64,000 nucleotides of DNA, taken from assembly GCF_000296505.1 (NCBI RefSeq), contig NZ_JH815208.1:381003-445002 (forward strand), written 5' to 3'. The notes under the pieces were generated by a model that was not told the DNA's origin, did not search any database, and was given only the letters and a program-made list of their open reading frames with translations. The DNA comes from Schaalia turicensis ACS-279-V-Col4 (lineage in GTDB: Bacteria > Actinomycetota > Actinomycetes > Actinomycetales > Actinomycetaceae). The position numbers were made by a program, and so were the translations under genes. How positions within the stretch are numbered: the stretch's first letter is position 1; each line of letters begins with the position of its first letter. This document shows positions 43,139 to 52,464 of the stretch, in pieces.

Positions 43139-43768
43139 TTACTTCAGCATCCCCAGAGCATGAAGATCCGCACGCGCCTGGGATGCATTTTCCCAGAGCA
43201 GGCCCTTCATTCCCAGAAGCTCCGCGGCACGAACATTCTTCTTGCGGTCGTCGATGAAAACAGCATCTTCAGCGTCCACGTCAAAACGTTCGATAGCTTC
43301 ACGGTAGATCGAGCGATGAGGCTTCGCGGAACCAACCTCGCAAGAGAATACGAAGTCATCAAAGTGCTGTGCCCATGCAGTGACGCGGATTTCTTCAGCA
43401 ATAGCGAAAGGCGCGTTTGAAAGAATGCCTAGGACGATGCCGTTTTCTTCCAGTTCACGAATAATCTGAACGGCCGGTTCGACGGCGTCGTGCATTCGAA
43501 TCGAATCGTACGCAACCAACTGAGCAATCTGATCATCGGTGATCCGTGGTGCACCGCAGTCGCCTGCTACGCGATCCCAGAATTCACGATCCGAACACCC
43601 CTCGTCATAGCTGGCACGGTGTGCCCACATTGCTTGGTCAACAAGGGAAACGAAAGCATCGTCGGTCTGTCCGAGGATCTCGGCCACACGCTGAGGCTCG
43701 GGATGAGATTCAACCAGTACTCCACCAACGTCAAATAGGGCGACATGTGGTGTCTGCTGTTGCGACAT
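43139..43768 (-). CDS. HAD-family hydrolase
   Basis: The 209-residue protein has HAD motif I modified to LFDVGGVLVES (Asp nucleophile; usual second Asp replaced by Gly), motif II ILSNAPF near residue 115, motif III Lys in GSAKPHRSIY near residue 147, and motif IV VFIDDRKKNV near residue 173. The DVGGV form occurs in several HAD phosphatases. The start is ATG 43768, after GGGGG. The substrate is unknown. Confidence 0.85.
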   Translation of the reverse strand: MSQQQTPHVALFDVGGVLVESHPEPQRVAEILGQTDDAFVSLVDQAMWAHRASYDEGCSDREFWDRVAGDCGAPRITDDQIAQLVAYDSIRMHDAVEPAVQIIRELEENGIVLGILSNAPFAIAEEIRVTAWAQHFDDFVFSCEVGSAKPHRSIYREAIERFDVDAEDAVFIDDRKKNVRAAELLGMKGLLWENASQARADLHALGMLK

Positions 43769-44016
43769 GCGACCCCCTAGTGCTCGTGATGGTGTCTCCA
43801 TTGTTTCCGATTGACTTCCGTTTAACCACTTTCGTGTCGAAAGACACGCCACATAGTGAACACCCGTCAGAAACCGCGCAATTGAACCGAAAGCACGGCT
43901 CATTACAGGGTTTGAGAGGAGGCGATTATGCATACTTTATGGAATGGTGCGCACTACCGATCCAGGCAACGACGACCCGAAGAGGGCGTATTCCAAGCAG
44001 GACAAGGCCAGAAACG

Positions 44017-45384
44017 TTACCGCTTCTGTTCCGCGATCAGGTCCGCGATACGTTGGAGATCTTCTTCTCCAGCAAACTCAATCACGATCTTGCCTTTACG
44101 AACGCCTTCCGTGATCGTCACCCGAGTCTCATAGACATCTGACAAAGAGCTAATCACCGCCTGCCCAAGAGCAGACACAATCTTTTCGCGCCTGCGCGTA
44201 GGACCCGTCTGAGCTTTTACCCGTCCCAAGCGAATCAATTCTTCAGTTGTGCGCACCGAAAGGCCCTCAGCAATAATACGTTGAGCAAGAGATTCCATCT
44301 CTTCAGGGCTATTCAATGCGAGCAATGCACGCGCATGACCAGCAGAAATAGTCTGCGCGGCAACCTTGCTTTGAACCGATGGGGGTAGTTTCAACAGTCG
44401 CATTGTGTTCGCAATTTGCGGGCGAGACCGTGCGATTCTCTTCGAAAGCTCTTCCTGAGTTGTGCCGAAGTCGGCCATCAGCTGCTGGTATGCAGATGCT
44501 TCTTCCAGCGGGTTCAACTGCGCACGATGAAGGTTTTCCAAGAGCGCATCGCGCAGAAGATCGGAGTCTTCCGTCTGGCGAATAATTGCAGGAACTGCCT
44601 CAAGACCAGCTAGCTCGGACGCACGAAGACGCCTTTCACCCATGATGAGTTCGAAACGAGCATTCGGCTTCTCTGCAAGAAACTCCTGCATTCGCTCAGT
44701 CATCGGAGCGTCAAAGTTAATCGGACGCACAACGATCGGCTGAAGAACACCGACCTCACGAATCGAGTCGCGAAGTTCGGCAAGATCATCTTCATCGAAA
44801 ACTTCACGAGGTTGCCTGGTATTCGGAACGATTAGATCGTGCGGAATTTCGGCGAATGTTGCACCTGGAACCGGAACGAGGTTATCCAATGTTTCACGTG
44901 AAACATTCGCTTCATCAGACGACAAATCATGCTGATCCAGCTGCTGATTCGATTCCTGAGCACTGTGTTTATCGAAAGCATCGGCAATGGGGGACAGTCT
45001 ACGCGGCTCCGATTTCGACTGAGTTGAACGCGCTTTCGTGGCACTCGAACGCATTTTTACGTTTTCCTCAAGGCTTTCTGCTGGCGAAACAGACGTGGAC
45101 GTCTCAACCTTTTTAGTCCGTGAAGATGCTTTTTTCGTCGTCTTTGAAGCAGACTTTGTTGTCTTCGGATTCAGAAGAGACGCTGCTGAACCTCCGCGTT
45201 TACGTGACGCTGAAGGAGCTTGACCAGCCGGACGGGCGGGGAAGAACACATCGAGAGGATTTGATGGAACACTGGGGGATGACGACTCGGTCGATTGAGT
45301 ATCAATCTGATTTGGAATCAAAGCACCGAGCCCCTTACCCAATGCTGAGTGACGGCCACCTGTGGTCGACTTCTTATCTGCCAT
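44017..45384 (-). CDS. parB: Chromosome-partitioning protein ParB
   Basis: The 455-residue ParB binds parS sites and spreads on DNA as a CTP-dependent clamp. An extended disordered N-terminus (residues 1-150, Ser/Thr/Lys-rich) precedes the conserved core: LIVPNTRQPREVFDEDDLAELRDSIREVG near residue 165, the GERRLRASELAG arginine patch near residue 235, the helix-turn-helix KRIARSRPQIANTMRLLKLPPSVQ and the C-terminal dimer domain. Of two adjacent ATG codons, 45384 is better spaced (6 nt) from GGAGG. A parS site is embedded in the coding region at 44890. Confidence 0.97.
   Translation of the reverse strand: MADKKSTTGGRHSALGKGLGALIPNQIDTQSTESSSPSVPSNPLDVFFPARPAGQAPSASRKRGGSAASLLNPKTTKSASKTTKKASSRTKKVETSTSVSPAESLEENVKMRSSATKARSTQSKSEPRRLSPIADAFDKHSAQESNQQLDQHDLSSDEANVSRETLDNLVPVPGATFAEIPHDLIVPNTRQPREVFDEDDLAELRDSIREVGVLQPIVVRPINFDAPMTERMQEFLAEKPNARFELIMGERRLRASELAGLEAVPAIIRQTEDSDLLRDALLENLHRAQLNPLEEASAYQQLMADFGTTQEELSKRIARSRPQIANTMRLLKLPPSVQSKVAAQTISAGHARALLALNSPEEMESLAQRIIAEGLSVRTTEELIRLGRVKAQTGPTRRREKIVSALGQAVISSLSDVYETRVTITEGVRKGKIVIEFAGEEDLQRIADLIAEQKR
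44890..44905. other. parS site 2 (inside parB)
   Basis: Perfect TGTTTCACGTGAAACA, encoded in parB codons of the linker region, where it translates without disturbing a conserved motif. Confidence 0.95.
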
Positions 45385-45415
45385 CATTAACCTCCGTGAC
45401 GAGTTTATGTTTCAT

Positions 45416-45431
45416 TGTTTCACGTGAAACA
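45416..45431. other. parS site 3
   Basis: Perfect TGTTTCACGTGAAACA, 29 bp upstream of parB, close to its ribosome-binding site, so ParB binding here could autoregulate parB. Confidence 0.95.
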
Positions 45432-45536
45432 TCGATGCGCATATCTCGTAGCACGGGGTTGTAGAAATCTTCAGTGAGCAATTGTTAGATATGAATGCGT
45501 TCTTCGTACACGCAGAGAACAGGTAATCATCGCCAT

Positions 45537-45552
45537 TGTTTCACGTGAAACA
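45537..45552. other. parS site 4
   Basis: Perfect TGTTTCACGTGAAACA in the parA-parB gap, 121 bp from site 3. Confidence 0.95.
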
Positions 45553-45603
45553 TTGGAAGCAGAGGCATCCAGAAGTGCACAACGATGCACATTGCAACGT
45601 GAT

Positions 45604-45619
45604 TGTTTCGCGTGAAACA
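45604..45619. other. parS-like site 5 with one mismatch
   Basis: TGTTTCGCGTGAAACA differs from the consensus at one central base (A to G), 67 bp from site 4. The rest of the 45385-45735 gap contains the parB leader and no other gene. Confidence 0.8.
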
Positions 45620-45735
45620 ACCTCTAAGGCCAACATCCGGCACACATAGAACAACTATTATTATCGCAGGTCAAAGGCTATTTGACCACGTCGAAATGGA
45701 GCAGGTAAACAAAAAACTACCCCAAAAAACCCCGG

Positions 45736-46623
45736 TTAGCTCTGCTGAGCAAGACGCAAACTGAGCTCCAAAGCGGCCTTGCGATACGCAAGTGCACCGG
45801 TGTTACGCGGGTCGTAGGTAACGACGGTCTGACCGTATGAAGGAGCCTCGGAAATACGAACGGAGCGGGGGATAACCGTCTGCAACGTCAAAGCGGGGAA
45901 GTGGGTACGAACCTCAGCTTCAACCTCTTCGCTGAGTCGCGTTCGCTTATCCATCATTGTCAGAAGCATCGTGGAAACGTGGAGCTTCGGATTCAGGTCA
46001 GAGGCAATGCGGTCGATGGTGGTCCAGAGTTGTGAGAGTCCTTCAAGAGCGTAATACTCGGTCTGAATCGGAATCATGACCTCGTGGGCGGCAACCATGA
46101 CATTCAGGGTGACAAGACCGAGCGACGGGGGACAGTCGATCAAGACGACATCAACATCGCGCGACGTTGCAAGGAAATGCTTAACCGCGTCGGCTAGGCG
46201 AAATTCGCGGGACGGTAAATCAACCAGTTCGATCTCTGCACCTGACAAATCAATCGTCGCCGGGCACACTAAAAGCCCTTCAATATCAGGGCATGGCTGA
46301 AGGACCTCGGCCAGGGGAGTGCCACCAATCAGAACGTCGTACGTAGACGGTGTTCCTGCGGGGTGTTCAATGCCGAGCGCACTTGATGCATTGCCCTGAG
46401 CATCGGCATCGATGACGACAACCGACAGGCCACCCAATGCAAGACTGGCAGCAATGTTAACGGCAGATGTTGTCTTTCCAACGCCACCCTTTTGATTAGC
46501 GACAGCGATGACGCGAGTCTTCGAGGGGCGACCGAAGGTAGCAGCATCCAGGATCTTACGATCGTGCATATTCTGTTCGATCTGAGAAAGCAGGGGAGTA
46601 TCACTCCGCTTACCTGAACTCAT
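45736..46623 (-). CDS. parA: Chromosome-partitioning ATPase ParA
   Basis: The 295-residue protein has the deviant Walker A NQKGGVGKTTSAVN near residue 43, VVIDADAQGNASSALG, and VDVVLIDCPPSLGLVTLNVM near residue 150, typical of chromosomal ParA/Soj. It dimerises on ATP, binds DNA and, together with ParB, moves the origins apart. Its ATG follows AGAGGATC. parA precedes parB by 350 bp that hold three parS-type sites. Confidence 0.97.
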   Translation of the reverse strand: MSSGKRSDTPLLSQIEQNMHDRKILDAATFGRPSKTRVIAVANQKGGVGKTTSAVNIAASLALGGLSVVVIDADAQGNASSALGIEHPAGTPSTYDVLIGGTPLAEVLQPCPDIEGLLVCPATIDLSGAEIELVDLPSREFRLADAVKHFLATSRDVDVVLIDCPPSLGLVTLNVMVAAHEVMIPIQTEYYALEGLSQLWTTIDRIASDLNPKLHVSTMLLTMMDKRTRLSEEVEAEVRTHFPALTLQTVIPRSVRISEAPSYGQTVVTYDPRNTGALAYRKAALELSLRLAQQS

Positions 46624-46803
46624 CTGAGATCCTCTCTTGAAACTGCTATCAACGGATGCGTGCCCTAGAACGAGTTCTAGGCGAACACCCTATGAAAGTC
46701 TACGGGCGACCATAGGTAAATTGAACGACAGACGCTAGGCGCCACAGCCCATGTGTCGAGAGCCAAAGCCTCACAGCGTTAACGACGGTGGCACACCCAG
46801 AGC

Positions 46804-47502
46804 CTACTTCTGACGCTTGCAGACAACCACGTATGTAGATTCTTCTTCCATGATGGAAGGAACCTCGTGGATTTGAGCGCGCAGATGATGGCTCTTCAAT
46901 TCCTTGGCTGCCTCATCAATTTCGATGGGTGCACGGCGCCCCTTCAAAGCGACCAGTGATCCACCCGGAGCAATGAGCTTCGTTGTCATGCGGATCAGTT
47001 TCGACATATTGGCGACCGCGCGTGCGGTGATCACGTCAGCCTGGCCTTTGCCACGCAGTTCTTCGGCACGCACCTGGTGCAGAGTGACATTGTCCAATGC
47101 TAGGTGGTCAATGACATCGCTCAACCACTCGCAACGACGTTGCATGGGTTCAGCAAGGTGGACATCCAATTCAGGACGGCAGATCGCGATGATGATACCG
47201 GGAAGTCCCGCGCCCGAACCGATGTCGAGAATCTGCCCCGAGCGGGGAAGGAAGTCGAGAACAGCTGCTGCATTGACAGCGTGGCGCGACCAGAGTCGAG
47301 GCATCTCACGCGGACCGACAAGTCCTCGAATTTCGCCTTCTTCTTCGAGCATGTGGACGTATTCTTCGACGTCAGAAAAAGCCGGTCCGAAGAATTCGCG
47401 TACCTCATCGGTGGGCTGTTCCGGGATAAACGGATCGCCAACCTTGCGCTTCAGCGGGTCATGAAACTCGCCCTGATCAGCTGAAATGTCGAGTTCGCTC
47501 AC
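46804..47502 (-). CDS. rsmG: 16S rRNA (guanine-N7) methyltransferase RsmG
   Basis: The 232-residue enzyme methylates G527 of 16S rRNA. It shows the SAM site DIGSGAGLPGIIIAICRPELDVHLAEPMQRR near residue 92, DVITARAVANMSKLIRM, and LVALKGRRAPIEIDEA near residue 185. It starts with GTG and overlaps the jag stop by 4 nt (GTGA). Mutations in rsmG are known to give low-level streptomycin resistance. Confidence 0.96.
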   Translation of the reverse strand: MSELDISADQGEFHDPLKRKVGDPFIPEQPTDEVREFFGPAFSDVEEYVHMLEEEGEIRGLVGPREMPRLWSRHAVNAAAVLDFLPRSGQILDIGSGAGLPGIIIAICRPELDVHLAEPMQRRCEWLSDVIDHLALDNVTLHQVRAEELRGKGQADVITARAVANMSKLIRMTTKLIAPGGSLVALKGRRAPIEIDEAAKELKSHHLRAQIHEVPSIMEEESTYVVVCKRQK

Positions 47503-48023
47503 TCGGCGTCGCTCTCTTCAATCTCGTCGGATTCATCGGCGGGAAGGATGACAACACAACGGTGGGGTTCGGAACCCTCGGACTCGGAACGCAGGCCCTC
47601 GGTGGCGACAACGTCGTGGCAGACCTTGCGCTCGAAGGGGTTCATCGGATCAAGCTTCTGAGCGACGCCGGTGGCGCGCAGACGTGCGATTGCTTCCATC
47701 GCGATATCCTGCAGTTCGGCCTTGCGGTCGGCGCGGAAGCCAGCAATGTCGAGCATCAGGCGCGAACGTTCACCGGTTTCGGTCTGAACTGCCAGACGGG
47801 TCAGTTCCTGAAGTGCGTCGAGGACCTCGCCGTCTTCACCAACTAGGCGTTCGAGTGTAGCGGACTCTTCGGAGATGATCTCGACGCTTGCGCGATCATT
47901 CTCAACATCGATCTCAATGTCGCCATCAAGGTCAGCGATATCCAGCAGCTCTTCCAGGTAGTCGGCTGCGAGTTCGCCCTCTTCTTCGAGGCGCTCAATC
48001 GTGGACTTGGTCTTCTCACTCAT
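47499..48023 (-). CDS. Jag/KhpB-type RNA-binding protein (KH and R3H domains)
   Basis: The 174-residue protein has an acidic N-terminus, a KH-like domain with RLVGEDGEVLDALQELTRLAVQ near residue 80, and an R3H domain with the conserved Arg/His pattern in MNPFERKVCHDVVATEGLRSES (residues 125-146), then a short acidic tail. It is the usual gene between yidC and rsmG in Gram-positives. The ATG has AGGGAG upstream. It is thought to bind RNA and affect cell division or membrane-protein expression; the exact role here is unknown. Confidence 0.93.
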   Translation of the reverse strand: MSEKTKSTIERLEEEGELAADYLEELLDIADLDGDIEIDVENDRASVEIISEESATLERLVGEDGEVLDALQELTRLAVQTETGERSRLMLDIAGFRADRKAELQDIAMEAIARLRATGVAQKLDPMNPFERKVCHDVVATEGLRSESEGSEPHRCVVILPADESDEIEESDAE

Positions 48024-48126
48024 GTGGTTCTCCCTTAATTTTTCAGCTTGAGTGCAATGCGCTATTCACGAGGTCGGCCACCCGGACAAAACTGGGTATC
48101 TGTAAACGGGCCAGGCCTCGTATCCC

Positions 48127-49464
48127 TTAGCGCTTCTTCTTATTGGACTGGCGGCGGGCCTTGCGACGCTCTTGACGACGGCGCTCGAGCTCATCGGCTG
48201 ACAGGCCGGAAGTGTCGGAGACAGCGGCTTTGCGCTCTTCGCGAGCACGATTGCGTTCAGACTGTGCCTTGCGCTGTTCGCGGGACATCTTCTTAGCCTG
48301 CTCGCGCTTTTCCTGCTGGGCGCGACGTTCATTGGCCTTAGAGGCTGCATCCTTGACACTACGCATCCACATTTCGTCGGGGAGCGTGGTCCATTCCTGC
48401 ATGGACAGGTTGCGCAGGACAGAGACCTTTTCGCCGGCGCTCATGGTTTCGGGGAAGTCGGTGGCGACCTTCTGAGCCTTGGCCTTCGAAGCTGCTTCAG
48501 CGAAGGTCTTCTCATTCAGAGCGATAACCTCGGCGTTGTCAGCTGTTGCGGGCAGGGCAGAGCGTGCTTCGTCGTAGGAAGCGAAGAAGGGCTTTGCCCA
48601 TTCGGCGTAGCGTGCTTCGCGGTGTGCGACGAGCTCCTTGTAGGCCGGTGAGCCGGGGGTCGGCATGACCTTGATCGTCCAGAAGGACTGACCGAGTGCC
48701 CAGAAGGAACCGGTCAGCATGTAGACCAGAACGCCCATTTGGAAGAAGGCGCCAGAGAACACGAACATCAGTGGCATGACGTAGAGCATGGACTTCTGCG
48801 ACTGAACCATCGGGTTGTTCGGATCCATTGCCGGCGGCATGTTGCGAACCATGGACATGCGCATGGAGTAGAACTGCAGGCCAACCATCACGATGATCGC
48901 GATGACGAAGACGGCGACGGCAACAGTGCCATCACCGGAAGTAATGGTGTGCGACAGCGGGACACCGAAAACGGTCGATCCGTTGATGTCGGATGCGACT
49001 GCCTGGGTGATCGGACCGAGGTGGTCGGTTTCGATGTTGGCGTACTTGTAGGTGCCGGCTGCTAGGTCCTTGACCGCGTAGATGGCGCGGTACATGGCGA
49101 ACAGGATCGGCATCTGGACCAGCAGTGGCAGACAGGAAGCAAAGGGGCTGACCTTGTACTTCTTGTAGAGAGCCTGGGTTTCTTCGGCCTGCTTCTGACG
49201 TGACAGCTGGTCGGTCTTGCCCTTGTACTTGGCTTGGATGCGCTGCATTTCAGGCTGGACAGCCTGCATGGCGCGCGAGCTCTTAATCTGCTTGAGGAAC
49301 AGCGGCACGATCAGGATACGAACGATCAGGGTCAGCAGGACGATTGAAATCACCCAGGCTGCACCCGAACCGGATGAGAATCCGATCAGCTCAAGGAAAT
49401 CGTGGATCTTCACCCATACCCACGCCACCGCTATGGCGAAGGGGTGAAGGATCTTGTCAAACAT
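48127..49464 (-). CDS. yidC: Membrane protein insertase YidC
   Basis: The 445-residue protein has membrane segments near residues 30-52, an insertase core with VLTLIVRILIVPLFLKQ and YKKYKVSPFASCLPLLVQMPILFAMYRAIYAV near residue 115, further segments near residues 190, 240 and 270 and a long basic C-terminal tail (residues 375-445, many Arg/Lys) that likely binds ribosomes, as in Oxa1. The start ATG follows AAGGAGCGC. It acts with SecYEG or alone in the cytoplasmic membrane. Confidence 0.96.
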   Translation of the reverse strand: MFDKILHPFAIAVAWVWVKIHDFLELIGFSSGSGAAWVISIVLLTLIVRILIVPLFLKQIKSSRAMQAVQPEMQRIQAKYKGKTDQLSRQKQAEETQALYKKYKVSPFASCLPLLVQMPILFAMYRAIYAVKDLAAGTYKYANIETDHLGPITQAVASDINGSTVFGVPLSHTITSGDGTVAVAVFVIAIIVMVGLQFYSMRMSMVRNMPPAMDPNNPMVQSQKSMLYVMPLMFVFSGAFFQMGVLVYMLTGSFWALGQSFWTIKVMPTPGSPAYKELVAHREARYAEWAKPFFASYDEARSALPATADNAEVIALNEKTFAEAASKAKAQKVATDFPETMSAGEKVSVLRNLSMQEWTTLPDEMWMRSVKDAASKANERRAQQEKREQAKKMSREQRKAQSERNRAREERKAAVSDTSGLSADELERRRQERRKARRQSNKKKR

Positions 49465-49474
49465 GCGCGCTCCT

Positions 49475-49888
49475 TCAAGAAGTGCGGACGCTGAAAGCGT
49501 CCTTCGGTCGTCCGGCGGATGCCGGGAAATTCTGGGGGGTGGTGAACGAAGCGTATTCGTCGCTCATACCCATGGGGGCGGGTCGCACGATGTCGGTTGC
49601 GTTACCGGCCCAATCTTCTGGTGGTACCCATGGCTCTGGTTTCCAGCGTCCAACTTCGGGGACGTAGTCGACTCCGCCGTGGCTCCAAGGGTTGCATCGA
49701 AGGAGTCGCCAGGTGCCAAGGATGATGCCTTTGACAACTCCGTGGATTTCGATGGCTTGGAGCGCATATGCCGAGCAGGTGGGTGCATATCGGCATCGTG
49801 GTGCAATTCTGAGCGAAATGTACCGCTGGTAGAAACGAATCGGGTAGGTGAAGATTCGCCTTACTAGTTCACGAGGCCGCGCACTCAT
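49475..49888 (-). CDS. yidD: Membrane insertion efficiency factor YidD, with long C-terminal tail
   Basis: The 137-residue protein contains the YidD core in its first about 75 residues: [38 protein letters not shown] and [17 protein letters not shown]. Family members are usually about 70-110 residues; the extra about 60 residues are hydrophilic and without recognised motif. Its ATG overlaps the rnpA stop (ATGA). Confidence 0.93.
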   Translation of the reverse strand: MSARPRELVRRIFTYPIRFYQRYISLRIAPRCRYAPTCSAYALQAIEIHGVVKGIILGTWRLLRCNPWSHGGVDYVPEVGRWKPEPWVPPEDWAGNATDIVRPAPMGMSDEYASFTTPQNFPASAGRPKDAFSVRTS

Positions 49889-50238
49889 CGAGCGTCCCAC
49901 TTCTTCCAGGCGCGGTGAAGAGCCGAGTCTAAGTGTGTAGCGAGCTCGTCTGATGTACAGCCGAGGGCCTGGGAGCTTGCTCGAACGACGATGCGTGAAC
50001 CGTCGGGCAGAGTGTCGAGCCGATCGCGCATGAGGTGCCGGAGCTGCCGTTTCACACGGTTGCGTCCCGTGGCCAGTTTGATTTCCTTTTTGGGTACGAC
50101 GAAACCGACGAGGGAGTTCAACTGACCCTCGTCGGTTCGAGCGTGGACAATCAGGACTCGATCTCCGGCCCGTTTACCCTGTCGAAAGGTTGAGCGGAAA
50201 TCGCCTGGATCGACCATCCGGTGTGCGCGAGGCAACAC
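49885..50238 (-). CDS. rnpA: Ribonuclease P protein component
   Basis: The 117-residue protein has the RnpA pattern: [22 protein letters not shown] at the N-terminus and [23 protein letters not shown] near residues 52-73, the RNR motif that contacts RNase P RNA. It starts with GTG at 50238, 10 nt after the rpmH stop; a clear ribosome-binding site is not visible. It is the protein cofactor for tRNA 5' maturation. Confidence 0.95.
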   Translation of the reverse strand: MLPRAHRMVDPGDFRSTFRQGKRAGDRVLIVHARTDEGQLNSLVGFVVPKKEIKLATGRNRVKRQLRHLMRDRLDTLPDGSRIVVRASSQALGCTSDELATHLDSALHRAWKKWDAR

Positions 50239-50248
50239 CAGTGCAGTC

Positions 50249-50389
50249 TCAGGCAGACAGCTTTGCGCGACCCTTGCGGCGACGCGATGACAGAATGGCG
50301 CGGCCGGCGCGGGTGCTCATGCGCAGACGGAAACCGTGCGTCTTGGCACGACGGCGGTTATTGGGCTGGAAAGTCCGCTTGGTGGTCAC
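50249..50389 (-). CDS. rpmH: 50S ribosomal protein L34
   Basis: The 46-residue protein reads [19 protein letters not shown] then [17 protein letters not shown] and a basic tail, the complete L34 sequence. The GTG at 50389 follows AAGGAGAACAGCT. It is the first gene of the rpmH-rnpA-yidD-yidC-jag-rsmG operon and faces away from dnaA. Confidence 0.97.
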   Translation of the reverse strand: MTTKRTFQPNNRRRAKTHGFRLRMSTRAGRAILSSRRRKGRAKLSA

Positions 50390-50582
50390 AGCTGTTCTCC
50401 TTGGCGGCGAGCACCAGCACCGCTGGCACTCAACTTGTCGGTTGTATTGGTTCAGGTTCCACCGCACTCGTTGTGCGCAGGAACCTCTTGCGCGCCCTTT
50501 TGCGTGGGCACAGACAGATATCCAGGTTAGAAGTTCAGGTTTTATCAGTCAATGTGATAGCGCCGTCTGTGACGAAGTCCCC

Positions 50583-50766
50583 GTATCCACAACTGTGGAA
50601 TACCTTGGGGATAACTTTTCCACAAATGAAAATCACATGAATTTCTTTTCGTTAGCGTGAACGTCGATTCTTTGGCGGAACTACGCGCTGACACTTTTGT
50701 AACTACAAATATGTGATTTAAAGATTCTTATCCACAACTTCATCCACAGGCTGTGAATTATTCACA
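50583..50766. promoter_or_regulatory. DnaA-box cluster upstream of dnaA
   Basis: In the 470-bp rpmH-dnaA gap are DnaA-box-like 9-mers: GTATCCACA (50583), TGTGGAATA (50594), TTTTCCACA (50616), a perfect TTATCCACA (50728), TTCATCCACA (50739-50748), TGTGAATTA (50752) and TTATTCACA (50758). They probably autoregulate dnaA and may form the upstream half of a two-part origin. Confidence 0.75.
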
Positions 50767-50859
50767 AGACAAGTAGAGTAGCGACGTCACCACTGCTCAA
50801 TGAGGGGCATAATTCGGTGATAGACCTCACGCAACTTCGCACTATTTAAAGGATCGATT

Positions 50860-52464
50860 GTGGAAACTCCATCGTTGAATGCTGCTTGGACACAAGCATT
50901 GGAGTTACTTGCTCAGACAGGTCTTGGTCCCGCAGGCATGGGATTTCTTCAATCCACACGTCCTTTGGGCAATATCGAAGGCACAATTCTTCTGTCCGTT
51001 CCCAATGACTTCACGAAGAACTGGATTGAACGCTCATCGTCAAGCGTGACGGATGCTCTGTCCCAGACCTTTGGAAAACGCACCAGGATCGCCATCACCG
51101 TTGACCCGGACATGGAACTGCCAGAAACCGCCGACGAAAAAGAGCATCAGGCGAAGAATGTAGAGGTGGCCTCGTCAACCGAAGATAATCAACCAACTAC
51201 CAATGAGGTACCCAGCGCGGGGCACCACCAGACCGGCGATACACCCACCTATGCACAGAGCTTTTCGTACCCGTCGGCAGAAGAACGACTTCGACAGCTC
51301 GACGGCGTTGAAGCCATCAATGACTTCCCAGATTCTTCGTTTGAAGAGCACGATCCCAAGCGATTCTCATACGTTGCGCCTCAATCAACCGATCGCGCAC
51401 TCGATACCTCGTCAACCAGGCTGAATCCAAAACACACATTCGATACCTTCGTTATTGGTCCGTCGAACCGCTTCGCTCACGCGGCAGCTGTCGCCGTTTC
51501 GGAATCTCCGGGAACTGACTTCAACCCGCTGTTTATCTACGGCGAATCCGGACTGGGCAAAACACACCTTCTGCAAGCAATCGGCCACTACACTCTGTCG
51601 CTCTACCCAAACCAGAAGGTCCGCTACGTATCATCCGAGGAATTCACCAACGAATTCATCAATGCAATTCGTGTCAACAACCCCAATAACTCGGCCGTTG
51701 AAGAATTCCACCGTCGATACCGTGAACTCGACCTGCTGTTAATCGACGACATTCAGTTCCTTTCTAAGAAGGAGCAGACGATGGAAGGTTTCTTCCATAC
51801 GTTTAATGCTCTCTATCAGGCCAATAAGCAGATCGTCATTACCTCGGACGTTCAGCCCAAGCACCTCGAAGGCATTGAGGAACGTTTGAGGTCACGCTTC
51901 GGATCGGGTCTGCTGGTTGATGTTCAGCCACCAGATCTGGAAACGCGTATTGCAATCTTGCAGAAGAAGACCGCGGACGAAAATCTGGATATTGACCCTG
52001 AAATCTTCACGTATATTGCTGAACGTATTTCGTCGAATATTCGTGAGCTCGAAGGTGCCATCCTTCGCGTAGTCGCGTATGCGAACCTCTACCACGAGAA
52101 AATTGACCTGGCATTGGCAGAGATGACCTTGAAGGACTACATCTCTGACCCCGACGACACTGAAATTACTATTCCGCTGATCATGGGTCAGTGTGCAAAG
52201 TATTTCAACGTCACTATCGACCAGCTGTGTTCAACTGATCGCAGTCGCGCGATTGTCGAGGCACGTCAGATCGCTATGTATCTCTGTCGCGAGCTCACCG
52301 AATTGTCTTTGCCAAAGATCGGTCAATCATTCGACCGTGACCATTCGACGGTCATGCATGCAAATAAGAAGATCCTGGAACAAATGAAACAGCGTCGCGA
52401 GGTCTATAACGACGTCACTGAATTGACGAACCGTATTAAGAAGGTAGCGCGAGGCGGAAACTGA
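50860..52464 (+). CDS. dnaA: Chromosomal replication initiator protein DnaA
   Basis: The 534-residue protein has an N-terminal DnaB-interacting domain I (residues 1-90), a variable linker (about 95-195), the AAA+ domain with GESGLGKTHLLQAIG near residue 228, LLLIDDIQFL near residue 290, and the C-terminal DNA-binding helix-turn-helix with SFDRDHSTVMHANKK near residue 490. It starts with GTG, after AAAGGAT. It is transcribed away from rpmH, with DnaA boxes on both sides of the gene. Confidence 0.98.
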   Translation: METPSLNAAWTQALELLAQTGLGPAGMGFLQSTRPLGNIEGTILLSVPNDFTKNWIERSSSSVTDALSQTFGKRTRIAITVDPDMELPETADEKEHQAKNVEVASSTEDNQPTTNEVPSAGHHQTGDTPTYAQSFSYPSAEERLRQLDGVEAINDFPDSSFEEHDPKRFSYVAPQSTDRALDTSSTRLNPKHTFDTFVIGPSNRFAHAAAVAVSESPGTDFNPLFIYGESGLGKTHLLQAIGHYTLSLYPNQKVRYVSSEEFTNEFINAIRVNNPNNSAVEEFHRRYRELDLLLIDDIQFLSKKEQTMEGFFHTFNALYQANKQIVITSDVQPKHLEGIEERLRSRFGSGLLVDVQPPDLETRIAILQKKTADENLDIDPEIFTYIAERISSNIRELEGAILRVVAYANLYHEKIDLALAEMTLKDYISDPDDTEITIPLIMGQCAKYFNVTIDQLCSTDRSRAIVEARQIAMYLCRELTELSLPKIGQSFDRDHSTVMHANKKILEQMKQRREVYNDVTELTNRIKKVARGGN

